A DNA stretch of 36,295 bases from Anaerolineales bacterium. Lineage in GTDB: Bacteria; Chloroflexota; Anaerolineae; Anaerolineales; UBA11858. This document shows positions 1 to 6,487 of the stretch, in pieces. Location: NCBI GenBank assembly GCA_021108255.1, contig JAIORG010000191.1, positions 1 to 36,295 of the forward strand, in the 5' to 3' direction. Each line of letters begins with the position of its first letter. The first letter of the stretch is position 1. Made by a program: the position numbers and the translations under genes. A model generated the notes under the pieces. It saw only the letters and a list, made by a program, of their open reading frames with translations, had not been told where the DNA came from and made no database searches.

Positions 1-13
1 TGCTTGTTATTAG

Positions 14-427
14 GATCTTCTTTATAGGCCCGGCATTAGCGCGAAGGCGATTTCCGATCGCCTATCACGCAATCCCGACGCCAAGGGCGGAGGACCGAGG
101 GGAAAGAGCGAGGGTGAAATCCTATCACCCATCGCTATCCCCTATGCTCCTGCCCAGGGATCAGGCGATGGCGGGATTGGATCTCTTTTCGCCTTGAATC
201 CCGACGCTAAGGGCGGAAGGGCGAACCTGCAACCTGAGTTTCCCAAGCATGTGTGGAGCTATGACTGCATGCAGGATCGCACACACAATGATGTTTCGTA
301 TCGAATTCTTTATGGCCTCGATGAGTACACGAGAGAATACCTGGCAGTCAAAGTCGCCCGAGGTTTGATCCACAAAGAAGTATTAACAAATTTATCTCTG
401 TATCAATTAAGAATTCTAATTTCGTAA
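14..427 (+). pseudogene. IS3-type transposase (rve integrase core) remnant
   Basis: The frame is open from position 14 to the stop at 425-427, but only the middle looks like a real protein. From about 200 it reads as the start of the IS3-family ORF-B catalytic core: a KGGRANLQPEFP linker, then HVWSYDCMQDRTHN with the first catalytic Asp in WSYD, then GLDEYTREYLAVKVAR. After about 365 the similarity stops, and the region with the second catalytic Asp and the Glu is missing. The protein would therefore be inactive. Upstream, the in-frame peptide NPDAKGG is repeated 42 codons earlier, which looks like an internal duplication. No terminal inverted repeats or target-site duplications were recognised. 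The window edge cuts the left part, so more of the element may lie outside. The transposase assignment is secure from the motif; the exact family (IS3 versus IS481-like) is less so. Confidence 0.7.
71..217 (+). repeat. 21-bp direct repeat, two copies inside the transposase remnant
   Basis: Positions 71-91 and 197-217 are identical at 20 of 21 bases and lie 126 bp (42 codons) apart in the same reading frame. Both encode NPDAKGG. This is most simply a local duplication in a decaying insertion sequence. Confidence 0.6.
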
Positions 428-788
428 ACGCCGCTCTGAAAATTCTGTCTTCTCAGATATTTTCTGGAAGTAATTATGATATAACTTAAATAAAATTATG
501 TTTTGTTTTATTTTCATCCAGGAATTCGCTTTGTTGATGAAAGGATGGAACCAAACCAGTCTGAGCAAAGTGAATGAATGGGGTCTTTGGAATTGCCCCG
601 GATTTTACCTCAGACAAGCTGGTCTGATTAAAATTGGGTTGTCACACAGCAAAGTTATTGTGGGTAAAACATAGAGTCAACCAAGGGACTTGACCGAAGG
701 AATGTTTCATTCCTTCTTGTGGTTAGGTCAATTATGCTCATCAATTTTTATCTTATTCGATCTCCAAAATCATTTTGAGGAGGCTGTC
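428..788 (+). other. Long leader or intergenic region before the lipoprotein gene
   Basis: This 361-bp AT-rich stretch has no credible coding region. The frame that extends upstream of 789 has no Shine-Dalgarno sequence and does not look like protein. The only structure seen is the nested hairpin at 690-731, plus an imperfect inverted repeat between roughly 554-564 and 611-624. No convincing -35/-10 pair could be assigned. Confidence 0.5.
690..731 (+). promoter_or_regulatory. Nested hairpin in the putative 5' leader of the lipoprotein gene
   Basis: The inner arms 696-704 and 708-716 are a perfect 9-bp inverted repeat with a 3-nt loop. The outer arms 690-695 (TTGACC) and 726-731 (GGTCAA) are also perfect, leaving a 9-nt one-sided bulge. 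The structure ends 57 nt before the chosen ATG. No T-tract follows, so it is not an obvious terminator. A leader RNA structure or operator is possible. Confidence 0.4.
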
Positions 789-3098
789 ATGGCATTCAGA
801 AGAAACTCGATCCCAATTAAAATTTTCCTTATTCCACTGATCATTTTATTATCCATTACCGCATGTAGTCTACTTCCCACATCCGGAGATCAACTCCCAA
901 GACAGGAAGATGCTGCAGAAAATATTTCTCAAGACGAGGATCAAGCAGCCATCGATTCAGCGTTTGAGTTTCAGGTTCCCGTAAGCATGGGGTTTGTTTT
1001 TGATCCTAAAGGGAATCCTATTTCGAATGCCACACTCCAGGGTGAAGACAGCAGCGATCTGAACGGGCTTATTATGAGCTCTGGTAAAACCTATGCCGAA
1101 GAGTGGGCGGTTGTAGAAGCGTCCGGGTATGTGGCGGGATTTGCCCAAGCAAAACAGACTAAGGCGGAGGCGTATGTTTTTGAAGTCAGGCTGACTCATT
1201 TAACAGCTGCGATTCGGCTTGACGAGGATATAAACCAATCCATGGGTTCGGGAGACCTGAGAGATCCTGAAATTGAGGTCTCTTTTCCTCAAGGGGCTTT
1301 TAATTCATTTCCTGTAATTGCTGGATTGGCAGAAATCAATCCAATCCACATTGGGCCGCTCTTTGAGCCCTTGGACAACAGCCAACAGCTTCATCTTCAG
1401 CGTGCGTTTGGGCTGCAAGCCCTTAACAGCCAAATGGAAAATACCTCCCTTGCATCCGGGATTACTCTGGAAATCGCGATTCGTGATGATGGCGAGCTAA
1501 CGGAGCCGATCACAATAGCAGCCTTTGATCCTCATGAAGGTTATTGGCAGGTCTTACCCAAGACTTGCACTCGTAAAGATGAAACTCATGTCTACTGTGA
1601 AGTGGATCAAGTTTCTCCATTAATCGGACTTTTTACTGAGCAGGAATACCTCTGGATGCCCGATCTGGCAGCCCTCCAGACGAGGGATGGCGGTCAGACG
1701 GGACTTATGGCACCCAATTCCAAACCCCTTTCAGGAAAACTTCAACAGAGCGGGGAGTGCGATGGTGCGGTGGGGGAAGCCATCGATCTACAATTGCAGT
1801 CCTATGATGTAATCATCGGTGACATGCTCAAAGCGGGTGCAAGCCTTAACAGCGATACCATGGCAGGCCTGATGAATGATTATGCCGGTCTGGCGTTTGG
1901 GTTTGCGGATCTATGTAAAAACGAAAAAGGAAAAGCTGCCTTACTGCAGGTGTTGCATGTGGAATTGGCGTTAGGCCTGGAATTTGGGGATAATTGGGGC
2001 TGGGACCCTACAGGAGTGACCGATAAAATCACGGAACTCACCGTCGAAATCGCTCAAAAAGCACTTGCTGAAGGCAAATGCCTTGACATGAAAGAGGCGC
2101 TGAATGCGTTAAAAGAAGCCAAGCTGCTCGGTGTAGCAGATAATCCGCTTCCTACAAATAAGGATGGGGAAACAGAGACAATTCAGGAGGCGTTTGATCG
2201 AAAAAAGGAAGAATGGTCTGAAGAATGTGATCTCTGGGAGGGAACGATCACCATCATGCATTTTCCTGCCGGGGCCCATTTCGGAGTGGAGAATTGGACT
2301 GCTCTCAGTGTAAATAACACCTGGACAGAAACTCACGACATCCGGATTTCTACCCATCCTAAAACTCAGGCGATTACCGGCCGCTCCAAAGTTACTTTAA
2401 CGTTTCCTCCGATCATGTATGCCAAGACAGGAAGTGATGATCCTTGTGATAGAAACAACTTTCAGGCGTATTACGGGTTACCGTCTGAACACATGGAAGT
2501 GAGTGGAAATCAACAGGATTTTGAAAATCCACCGGATCCTGAAAATCAAATCGATCCAGAATTGCAGGAAATATTTCAGAAATACAAGGAGAATCCACAA
2601 AGCCTGACTCCTGAAGAAATGGTCGCTTTGGGAGAAATGCTTGAGAATTTAAGTGATCCGGACAATCAGGAGGGTACAACGACTGGGACCAATGGTTCTC
2701 CGAGTCCCGGGAACCTCGAATATGGATTTGATGTCACTTTCAGCGGGTTTTATGACGGGACGACATTCAGCATATCAGACCTGGAATATAATTGTTATGC
2801 TCAAATCTCACAATTCATCCACAACGAAAGCGAGGAAGATGAAGAGTGCGTTGTTGATTTTGAAGCCAGTATTCCTGTTCATAACTATACCAGTTACCTA
2901 GCCCATGGATTCTATGGTTCTCCGCCGATTACGCTGCAGGAGATATTGGAGACACCCGCTGACTCAACAGGGGATAATGAGGTCATTCGCGGATCAGAGG
3001 ATTTCTCAAACCCGAGACCTGAAGTTGGTAGTTATCCGTTTGATAACTCCTCTGTAATCTGGCAATTGATCCATGTCCAGAATCAGAATATTAAATAG
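789..3098 (+). CDS. Large secreted lipoprotein with an N-terminal regulatory-like domain
   Basis: The protein has 769 residues from the ATG at 789, which has a GAGGAGG ribosome site just upstream. A longer in-frame TTG start at 690 lies inside a hairpin and adds sequence unlike a signal peptide. The N-terminus is a lipoprotein signal (MAFRRNS, hydrophobic stretch, ITAC lipobox; lipidated Cys at about residue 26), so the mature protein should be anchored outside the membrane. After an acidic linker, a segment with FVFDPKGNPISNATLQ resembles a carboxypeptidase-regulatory or FAM171-like beta domain. It continues with VSFPQGAF and AAFDPHEGYWQVL, as in proteins that pair this domain with a ZU5-like fold. 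The C-terminal half has a short helical PEEM segment, a low-complexity Gly/Ser/Thr linker and further beta-rich sequence, none of which I recognise. There is no catalytic motif. It stands alone between a transposon remnant and tRNA genes. Role unknown, perhaps cell-surface binding. Confidence 0.8.
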   Translation: MAFRRNSIPIKIFLIPLIILLSITACSLLPTSGDQLPRQEDAAENISQDEDQAAIDSAFEFQVPVSMGFVFDPKGNPISNATLQGEDSSDLNGLIMSSGKTYAEEWAVVEASGYVAGFAQAKQTKAEAYVFEVRLTHLTAAIRLDEDINQSMGSGDLRDPEIEVSFPQGAFNSFPVIAGLAEINPIHIGPLFEPLDNSQQLHLQRAFGLQALNSQMENTSLASGITLEIAIRDDGELTEPITIAAFDPHEGYWQVLPKTCTRKDETHVYCEVDQVSPLIGLFTEQEYLWMPDLAALQTRDGGQTGLMAPNSKPLSGKLQQSGECDGAVGEAIDLQLQSYDVIIGDMLKAGASLNSDTMAGLMNDYAGLAFGFADLCKNEKGKAALLQVLHVELALGLEFGDNWGWDPTGVTDKITELTVEIAQKALAEGKCLDMKEALNALKEAKLLGVADNPLPTNKDGETETIQEAFDRKKEEWSEECDLWEGTITIMHFPAGAHFGVENWTALSVNNTWTETHDIRISTHPKTQAITGRSKVTLTFPPIMYAKTGSDDPCDRNNFQAYYGLPSEHMEVSGNQQDFENPPDPENQIDPELQEIFQKYKENPQSLTPEEMVALGEMLENLSDPDNQEGTTTGTNGSPSPGNLEYGFDVTFSGFYDGTTFSISDLEYNCYAQISQFIHNESEEDEECVVDFEASIPVHNYTSYLAHGFYGSPPITLQEILETPADSTGDNEVIRGSEDFSNPRPEVGSYPFDNSSVIWQLIHVQNQNIK

Positions 3099-3209
3099 GA
3101 AAATAACCCAGGGGAAATTAGGAAGTTCTCGAATGAGTTGAGATTTTGATATCAGTAAAAAGAAGGGGCTGCCCAGCGGGCGAGGCGGGGTAAACAAAAT
3201 AATAAAAAA

Positions 3210-3273
3210 GGGCGACCCACCTGTCTTGAGTATCTGATGCAATTCATCAGCATATCGAAAGGCCGGGTCGCCC
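3210..3273. repeat. Inverted-repeat element with a nested inner hairpin
   Basis: Perfect 9-bp arms (GGGCGACCC at 3210-3218, GGGTCGCCC at 3265-3273) flank a 46-bp core. The core contains a second hairpin, CTGATG-caatt-CATCAG. On the minus strand the structure is followed by TTTTTTATT, so it could also end transcription leaving the tRNA genes. The arm with its flank (TGTAGGGGCGACCC) and the core words TTCGATA and GCATC-GATA recur just before the repeat at 10437. Confidence 0.6.
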
Positions 3274-3287
3274 CTACATTAACACAA

Positions 3288-3320
3288 AGGATGCGTGATC
3301 CTGGGAGGATCACGCATCCT
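3288..3320 (-). terminator. Strong hairpin downstream of the tRNA pair
   Basis: The perfect 14-bp arms 3288-3301 and 3307-3320 have a 5-nt loop. It begins 15 bp past the 3' end of the CAT tRNA gene on the minus strand. The tail after the stem is only weakly T-rich, so termination may rely on the next hairpin (3210-3273), which has a T-run. It could also act for the lipoprotein gene on the plus strand. Confidence 0.55.
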
Positions 3321-3335
3321 ATTCATTACCCGATA

Positions 3336-3408
3336 TGGGCCCGGCAGGATTTGAACCTGCGACCTGGCGGTTATGAGCCGCTCGCTCTGACCACTGAGCT
3401 ACGGGCCC
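3336..3408 (-). tRNA. tRNA with CAT anticodon, probably tRNA-Ile2 (lysidine type)
   Basis: The 73-nt cloverleaf has a perfect acceptor stem GGGCCCG/CGGGCCC, D-arm GCTCAGTGGTCAGAGC, anticodon CAT at 3373-3375 and T-arm with GGTTCAAAT. The discriminator is A and no CCA is encoded. A CAT anticodon fits elongator Met or the Ile2 tRNA whose C34 is changed to lysidine. The body resembles bacterial Ile2, and the C4-G69 and C5-G68 pairs used by TilS are present, so Ile2 is favoured over Met. It is transcribed after the Gly tRNA with a 37-nt spacer, probably as one unit. Confidence 0.9.
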
Positions 3409-3445
3409 GTTAGCCCAGCATGGATCTCTCCTGCCGGGACAAAAG

Positions 3446-3517
3446 AGCGGGTGACGGGATTCGAACCCGTGAATGTCAGCTTGGAAGGCTGATGCCTTAC
3501 CACTTGGCCACACCCGC
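3446..3517 (-). tRNA. tRNA-Gly (TCC anticodon)
   Basis: The 72-nt cloverleaf has acceptor GCGGGTG pairing with CACCCGC, anticodon TCC at 3483-3485 within a CTTCCAA loop, and T-arm ACGGGTTCGAATCCCGT. The discriminator is T, as usual for bacterial tRNA-Gly, and no CCA is encoded. It is the first gene of a two-tRNA unit on the minus strand. A possible weak promoter lies about 50-80 bp upstream in an AT-rich stretch. Confidence 0.95.
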
Positions 3518-3896
3518 ATTTTGGGTTTCCTTTTTCCTGTGGAAAAACAGGAATTTCAGAAATTGTGCGCTTGAATATTTACATTTAAGGGTTCAAAACT
3601 CAAAACAAAATGGTTTTAAAATTTTAGCAAGCAAACCTTTATTCCAAGCGTGAAGATTATAACAAGGGGTTCTTAATCAGTCAACCTGCTGATTAAAAAC
3701 CAGGAATATTGAGAATTAATTAACCTCTCCCTTTTTGGGGAATATAGTTATTTACACCTGTAGGTAAAATCCAAGCAACAAGAGATCAGGAGATCTTGAC
3801 GTTTGTTATAATGGGAACCAGGAGCCGGGGCCAATCCTTTGAATAGATAACTTATCCCTTCCCCGGTTCTTGTTTTAACGCCTCTTTGAGTTGAAG
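3518..3896. other. Divergent intergenic region between tRNA-Gly and the FGE-fold lipoprotein gene
   Basis: This 379-bp stretch is AT-rich and has no credible gene. It should contain the tRNA promoter (minus strand) and the promoter of the next gene (plus strand). The only strong element seen is the extended -10 at 3804-3812. Confidence 0.5.
3804..3812 (+). promoter_or_regulatory. Extended -10 promoter element
   Basis: The sequence TGTTATAAT (TG, one base, then a perfect TATAAT) lies about 85 bp before the ATG of the FGE-fold lipoprotein gene. No good -35 is seen at 17 bp, as is common for extended -10 promoters. Confidence 0.5.
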
Positions 3897-4790
3897 ATGA
3901 CCAAACCACCAAGACACGCTTTAATCCTGATAGCCATTTTGACCCTGCTTGTCTCTGCTTGCATCAGTGAAAATGGAAGCGCCCGGCAATCCCCCACCCA
4001 GACGAGCGATACCACACCGGTGAGTCCCACTCCCACCTCCGGTGTTGGTTCCACCTGGGTTTCCCCGCTGGACGGGATGCAGATGGTCTTCGTGCCGGCA
4101 GGCCCTTTCATAATGGGCCTGGAAGATCCCGCAGAGCTTTCGCGCAGCCATGCCATAACGCTGATGCCGCCCCAGATAGTCGAGCTGCCGGGGTTCTGGA
4201 TTGACAAGACCGAAGTGACCAACGCGATGTATACCAGGTGCGTTGACGCTGGTATTTGTGAAGAACCCTTCAAGCCAGTTCTCCTGCCCTTTGAGGACTA
4301 TTATGAGAATCCAGCCTACGGGGAACACCCGGTCTTGGCCGTATCGTATGATAACGCTAAAGCCTACTGCCGCTGGGCAAAACGTCACCTGCCGACCGAA
4401 GCAGAGTGGGAGAAGGCTGCTCGCGGGGAGCTGGGAAATCTCTTTCCCTGGGGAAATCAGCCCCCAAACTGTAATCTAGCAAGCTACCTTCTTTGCAATG
4501 AGGGTACTCTCCCAGTGGGGTCGCTTCCGGAGGGTGCCAGCCCGTATGGGGCGCTGGATATGGCAGGGAATGTTTGGGAATGGGTGGAGGACTGGTATGA
4601 GCCGGAGGCTTACCCAACACCCTTCCCTGTCAAAGGAAAGGTGTTCACCGAAACGCTGCATGTAGTGCGCGGGGGCTCTTCAACGAACAGCGAAATGCCG
4701 CTGGGAGCCGGAATACGCTTCATTGCCTGGCCGATTGACGAAATTTCAGTGGGCTTCGGTTTCCGCTGCGCTAGAGAGGTTGAGCCTTGA
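3897..4790 (+). CDS. Formylglycine-generating-enzyme-fold (SUMF1) lipoprotein
   Basis: The protein has 297 residues from the ATG at 3897; an in-frame TTG at 3891 would add two residues. The N-terminal signal with a lipobox-like VSAC predicts a lipoprotein. After a Thr/Pro/Ser-rich linker comes a full FGE-sulfatase domain: MVFVPAGPFIMG, FWIDKTEVTNAMY, PVLAVSYDNAKAYCRWA, HLPTEAEWEKAARG, FPWGN, GALDMAGNVWEWVEDWY, VVRGGSS and the final VGFGFRCAR. The family includes enzymes that oxidise sulfatase Cys to formylglycine, and also many non-catalytic or sugar/peptide-binding domains. The segment after VVRGGSS reads TNSEMPLGAGIRF and lacks the paired cysteines that bind copper in true FGEs, so an oxidase role is unlikely. 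There is no sulfatase nearby. It is probably an extracellular domain of unknown ligand. Confidence 0.85.
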   Translation: MTKPPRHALILIAILTLLVSACISENGSARQSPTQTSDTTPVSPTPTSGVGSTWVSPLDGMQMVFVPAGPFIMGLEDPAELSRSHAITLMPPQIVELPGFWIDKTEVTNAMYTRCVDAGICEEPFKPVLLPFEDYYENPAYGEHPVLAVSYDNAKAYCRWAKRHLPTEAEWEKAARGELGNLFPWGNQPPNCNLASYLLCNEGTLPVGSLPEGASPYGALDMAGNVWEWVEDWYEPEAYPTPFPVKGKVFTETLHVVRGGSSTNSEMPLGAGIRFIAWPIDEISVGFGFRCAREVEP

Positions 4791-4869
4791 ACACAAATTG
4801 GAAAACAAAGGTCTTTAAATAAATAACGAATAATTATCCAAATGCCTTGAGCTGATGCTTGCCAAAGTT

Positions 4870-4968
4870 AGGGGAAAAAATATCCCTATAGATGGCAAAT
4901 CTCATTGGCTTCAGTATCAGTCCGGGAAAAACCAATCCCGGGTCAATTCCAGGGGAAAATTAATCCCC
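4870..4968. promoter_or_regulatory. Three short GGGGA...TCCCC dyads upstream of mscL
   Basis: Dyads with G-rich left and C-rich right arms lie at about 4870-4886, 4922-4941 and 4952-4968, with A/T-rich or mixed spacers of 6-8 bp. They precede the putative -10 of mscL. They could be a repeated operator or a chance effect of composition. Confidence 0.3.
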
Positions 4969-4985
4969 CCTCCTCCCAGTTACGA

Positions 4986-4991
4986 TATAAT
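4986..4991 (+). promoter_or_regulatory. Putative -10 of mscL
   Basis: A perfect TATAAT lies 45 bp before the mscL ATG. No good -35 is visible at the usual distance; TTAATC at 4960-4965 is 20 bp away. Confidence 0.4.
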
Positions 4992-5036
4992 TATGGAGCG
5001 GAAATTTTGACTCTAAGCACGACCAGGAGAATTATT

Positions 5037-5489
5037 ATGTTCAAGGAATTTAAAGATTTTGCCTTGCGCGGCAATGTGATGGACATGGCAATCGGTATCA
5101 TCATCGGAGCCTCTTTCAGCACCATCGTTAACTCACTGGTGAAAGATATCCTCATGCCGCCTATCGGCTGGCTTTTAGGCGGAGTGGATTTTGAGAACTT
5201 TTACCTCACCGTTAAAACCGGAACTCCAGCAGGCCCTTACCTCTCCCTGGCAGATGCCCAAGCAGCCGGTGCGGTGACAGTAAACTACGGACTGTTTATC
5301 AACGCCATCATCAGCTTTTTAATCGTGGCCATTGCCATGTTCTTAATAATCCGGGCTATCAACCGCCTCCAAGAAGGAAAAGAAGAAGATCAGGATCCCG
5401 CACCAACCACCAGGGATTGCCCTTTCTGCTTCACGGCTATCCCGATCCAAGCCACCCGCTGTCCACACTGCACCTCTCAACTTAAGTAA
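5037..5489 (+). CDS. mscL: Large-conductance mechanosensitive channel MscL with C-terminal zinc ribbon
   Basis: MscL is a pentameric membrane pore that opens under high membrane tension and releases solutes during osmotic down-shock. The ATG at 5037 follows AGGAGA; the longer open frame back to 4905 crosses the promoter region and is not used. The 150-residue protein has the hallmark N-terminus [18 protein letters not shown]1 up to about residue 45, an extracellular loop, and TM2 (about 85-108, with [10 protein letters not shown]). The usual C-terminal helical bundle is replaced or extended by a treble-clef-like zinc ribbon: CPFC at 128-131 and CPHC at 142-145. Such tails occur in some MscL relatives. 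A role in gating or partner binding is not established. It is followed by lipA after 26 bp, so the two may be co-transcribed. Confidence 0.95.
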   Translation: MFKEFKDFALRGNVMDMAIGIIIGASFSTIVNSLVKDILMPPIGWLLGGVDFENFYLTVKTGTPAGPYLSLADAQAAGAVTVNYGLFINAIISFLIVAIAMFLIIRAINRLQEGKEEDQDPAPTTRDCPFCFTAIPIQATRCPHCTSQLK

Positions 5490-5515
5490 TTTTATTCCAG
5501 CTGGACTTTATACTT

Positions 5516-6451
5516 ATGCCTTCAACCCCAACCCGAGATCGAGTGAACCCAGAGGAAAAACCCGAATCCGGGCGCCTGCCGCCCTGGCTCCGGGTTAAAT
5601 TCAACAACAGCAAAACTTACCATGAAGTGGATTCGCTGATGCAAAGCCAATCCGTTCATACAGTCTGCCAGGAAGCTCTTTGCCCCAACCGCGCTGAATG
5701 CTGGGGAGAAGGAACGGCAACTTTTTTGCTCCTGGGTGATATCTGCACCCGGTCCTGTAAATTCTGTGATATTAAACACGGCCAGCCAGAAGCGCTGGAT
5801 TGGGATGAGCCGGAACGGGTTGCCCGCTCCATCCAGGGGATGAACCTCAAACATGCAGTGGTCACCAGCGTCAACCGGGATGAACGACGGGACGGCGGAG
5901 CGCCAATTTTTGCCATGTTAATCCGCCGGGTCCGGGAGCTCCAGCCGGGCTGCTCAGTTGAAGTTTTGATTCCAGATTTTAAGGGCAGCCTGGAAGCCTT
6001 AAAAATCGTCATGGATGCCGGACCGGATATCCTGAACCATAACCTGGAAACTGTGCCGCGCTTGTTTAAATCCATCCAACCCCAGAGTTCGTACCAGGTT
6101 TCGCGCGACACATTGATCAATGCTAAAAAACTTCAGCCAAATGCAATCACCAAGTCGGGTTTGATGACAGGTCTCGGGGAAACCAGGGAAGAAATCAAAG
6201 AAACCATGGTCGAGGTCCGCAGCTGGGACGTGGATATTCTGACCATTGGTCAATACCTGCAGCCCAGTAAAAATCACCTGCCCGTCGCTCGCTTTTATAC
6301 CCCTGATGAGTTTGAGGAATTAAAGAAATACGGACTGGATCTCGGTTTCAAATGGGTGGAAAGCGCTCCGCTGGTGAGGTCTTCCTATCACGCCGCGGAA
6401 CAAGTCCGCGCTTTGAAAGCCCAATCTCAGGGACCAGAGAAAGCTGAATAA
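5516..6451 (+). CDS. lipA: Lipoyl synthase
   Basis: LipA is a radical-SAM enzyme that inserts two sulfurs into protein-bound octanoyl groups, giving the lipoyl cofactor of pyruvate and 2-oxoglutarate dehydrogenases and of the glycine cleavage H protein. It has 311 residues, the normal length. Both cluster motifs are intact: C51-x4-C56-x5-C62 ([13 protein letters not shown]), which binds the sacrificial auxiliary cluster, and C77-x3-C81-x2-C84 (CTRSCKFC), which binds the SAM cluster. [14 protein letters not shown] and PSKNHLPV are typical, and the C-terminal VRSSYHA holds the conserved serine ligand. No lipB or lplA is in the window, so octanoyl transfer must be encoded elsewhere. The start at 5516 has only a weak ribosome site. 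Confidence 0.97.
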   Translation: MPSTPTRDRVNPEEKPESGRLPPWLRVKFNNSKTYHEVDSLMQSQSVHTVCQEALCPNRAECWGEGTATFLLLGDICTRSCKFCDIKHGQPEALDWDEPERVARSIQGMNLKHAVVTSVNRDERRDGGAPIFAMLIRRVRELQPGCSVEVLIPDFKGSLEALKIVMDAGPDILNHNLETVPRLFKSIQPQSSYQVSRDTLINAKKLQPNAITKSGLMTGLGETREEIKETMVEVRSWDVDILTIGQYLQPSKNHLPVARFYTPDEFEELKKYGLDLGFKWVESAPLVRSSYHAAEQVRALKAQSQGPEKAE

Positions 6452-6487
6452 TTTCCCAACCTCCAAATAAAACAAGGATCTCACTGT

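Noticed and set aside
690-788. TTG at 690 as the start of the large lipoprotein
   Set aside because: It lies in a hairpin, has no ribosome site, and would bury the lipoprotein signal behind 33 residues. The ATG at 789 has GAGGAGG.
3099-3335. Attachment site for an integrated element next to the tRNA pair
   Set aside because: The inverted repeats are hairpins rather than duplicated tRNA 3' ends, and no integrase gene is present.
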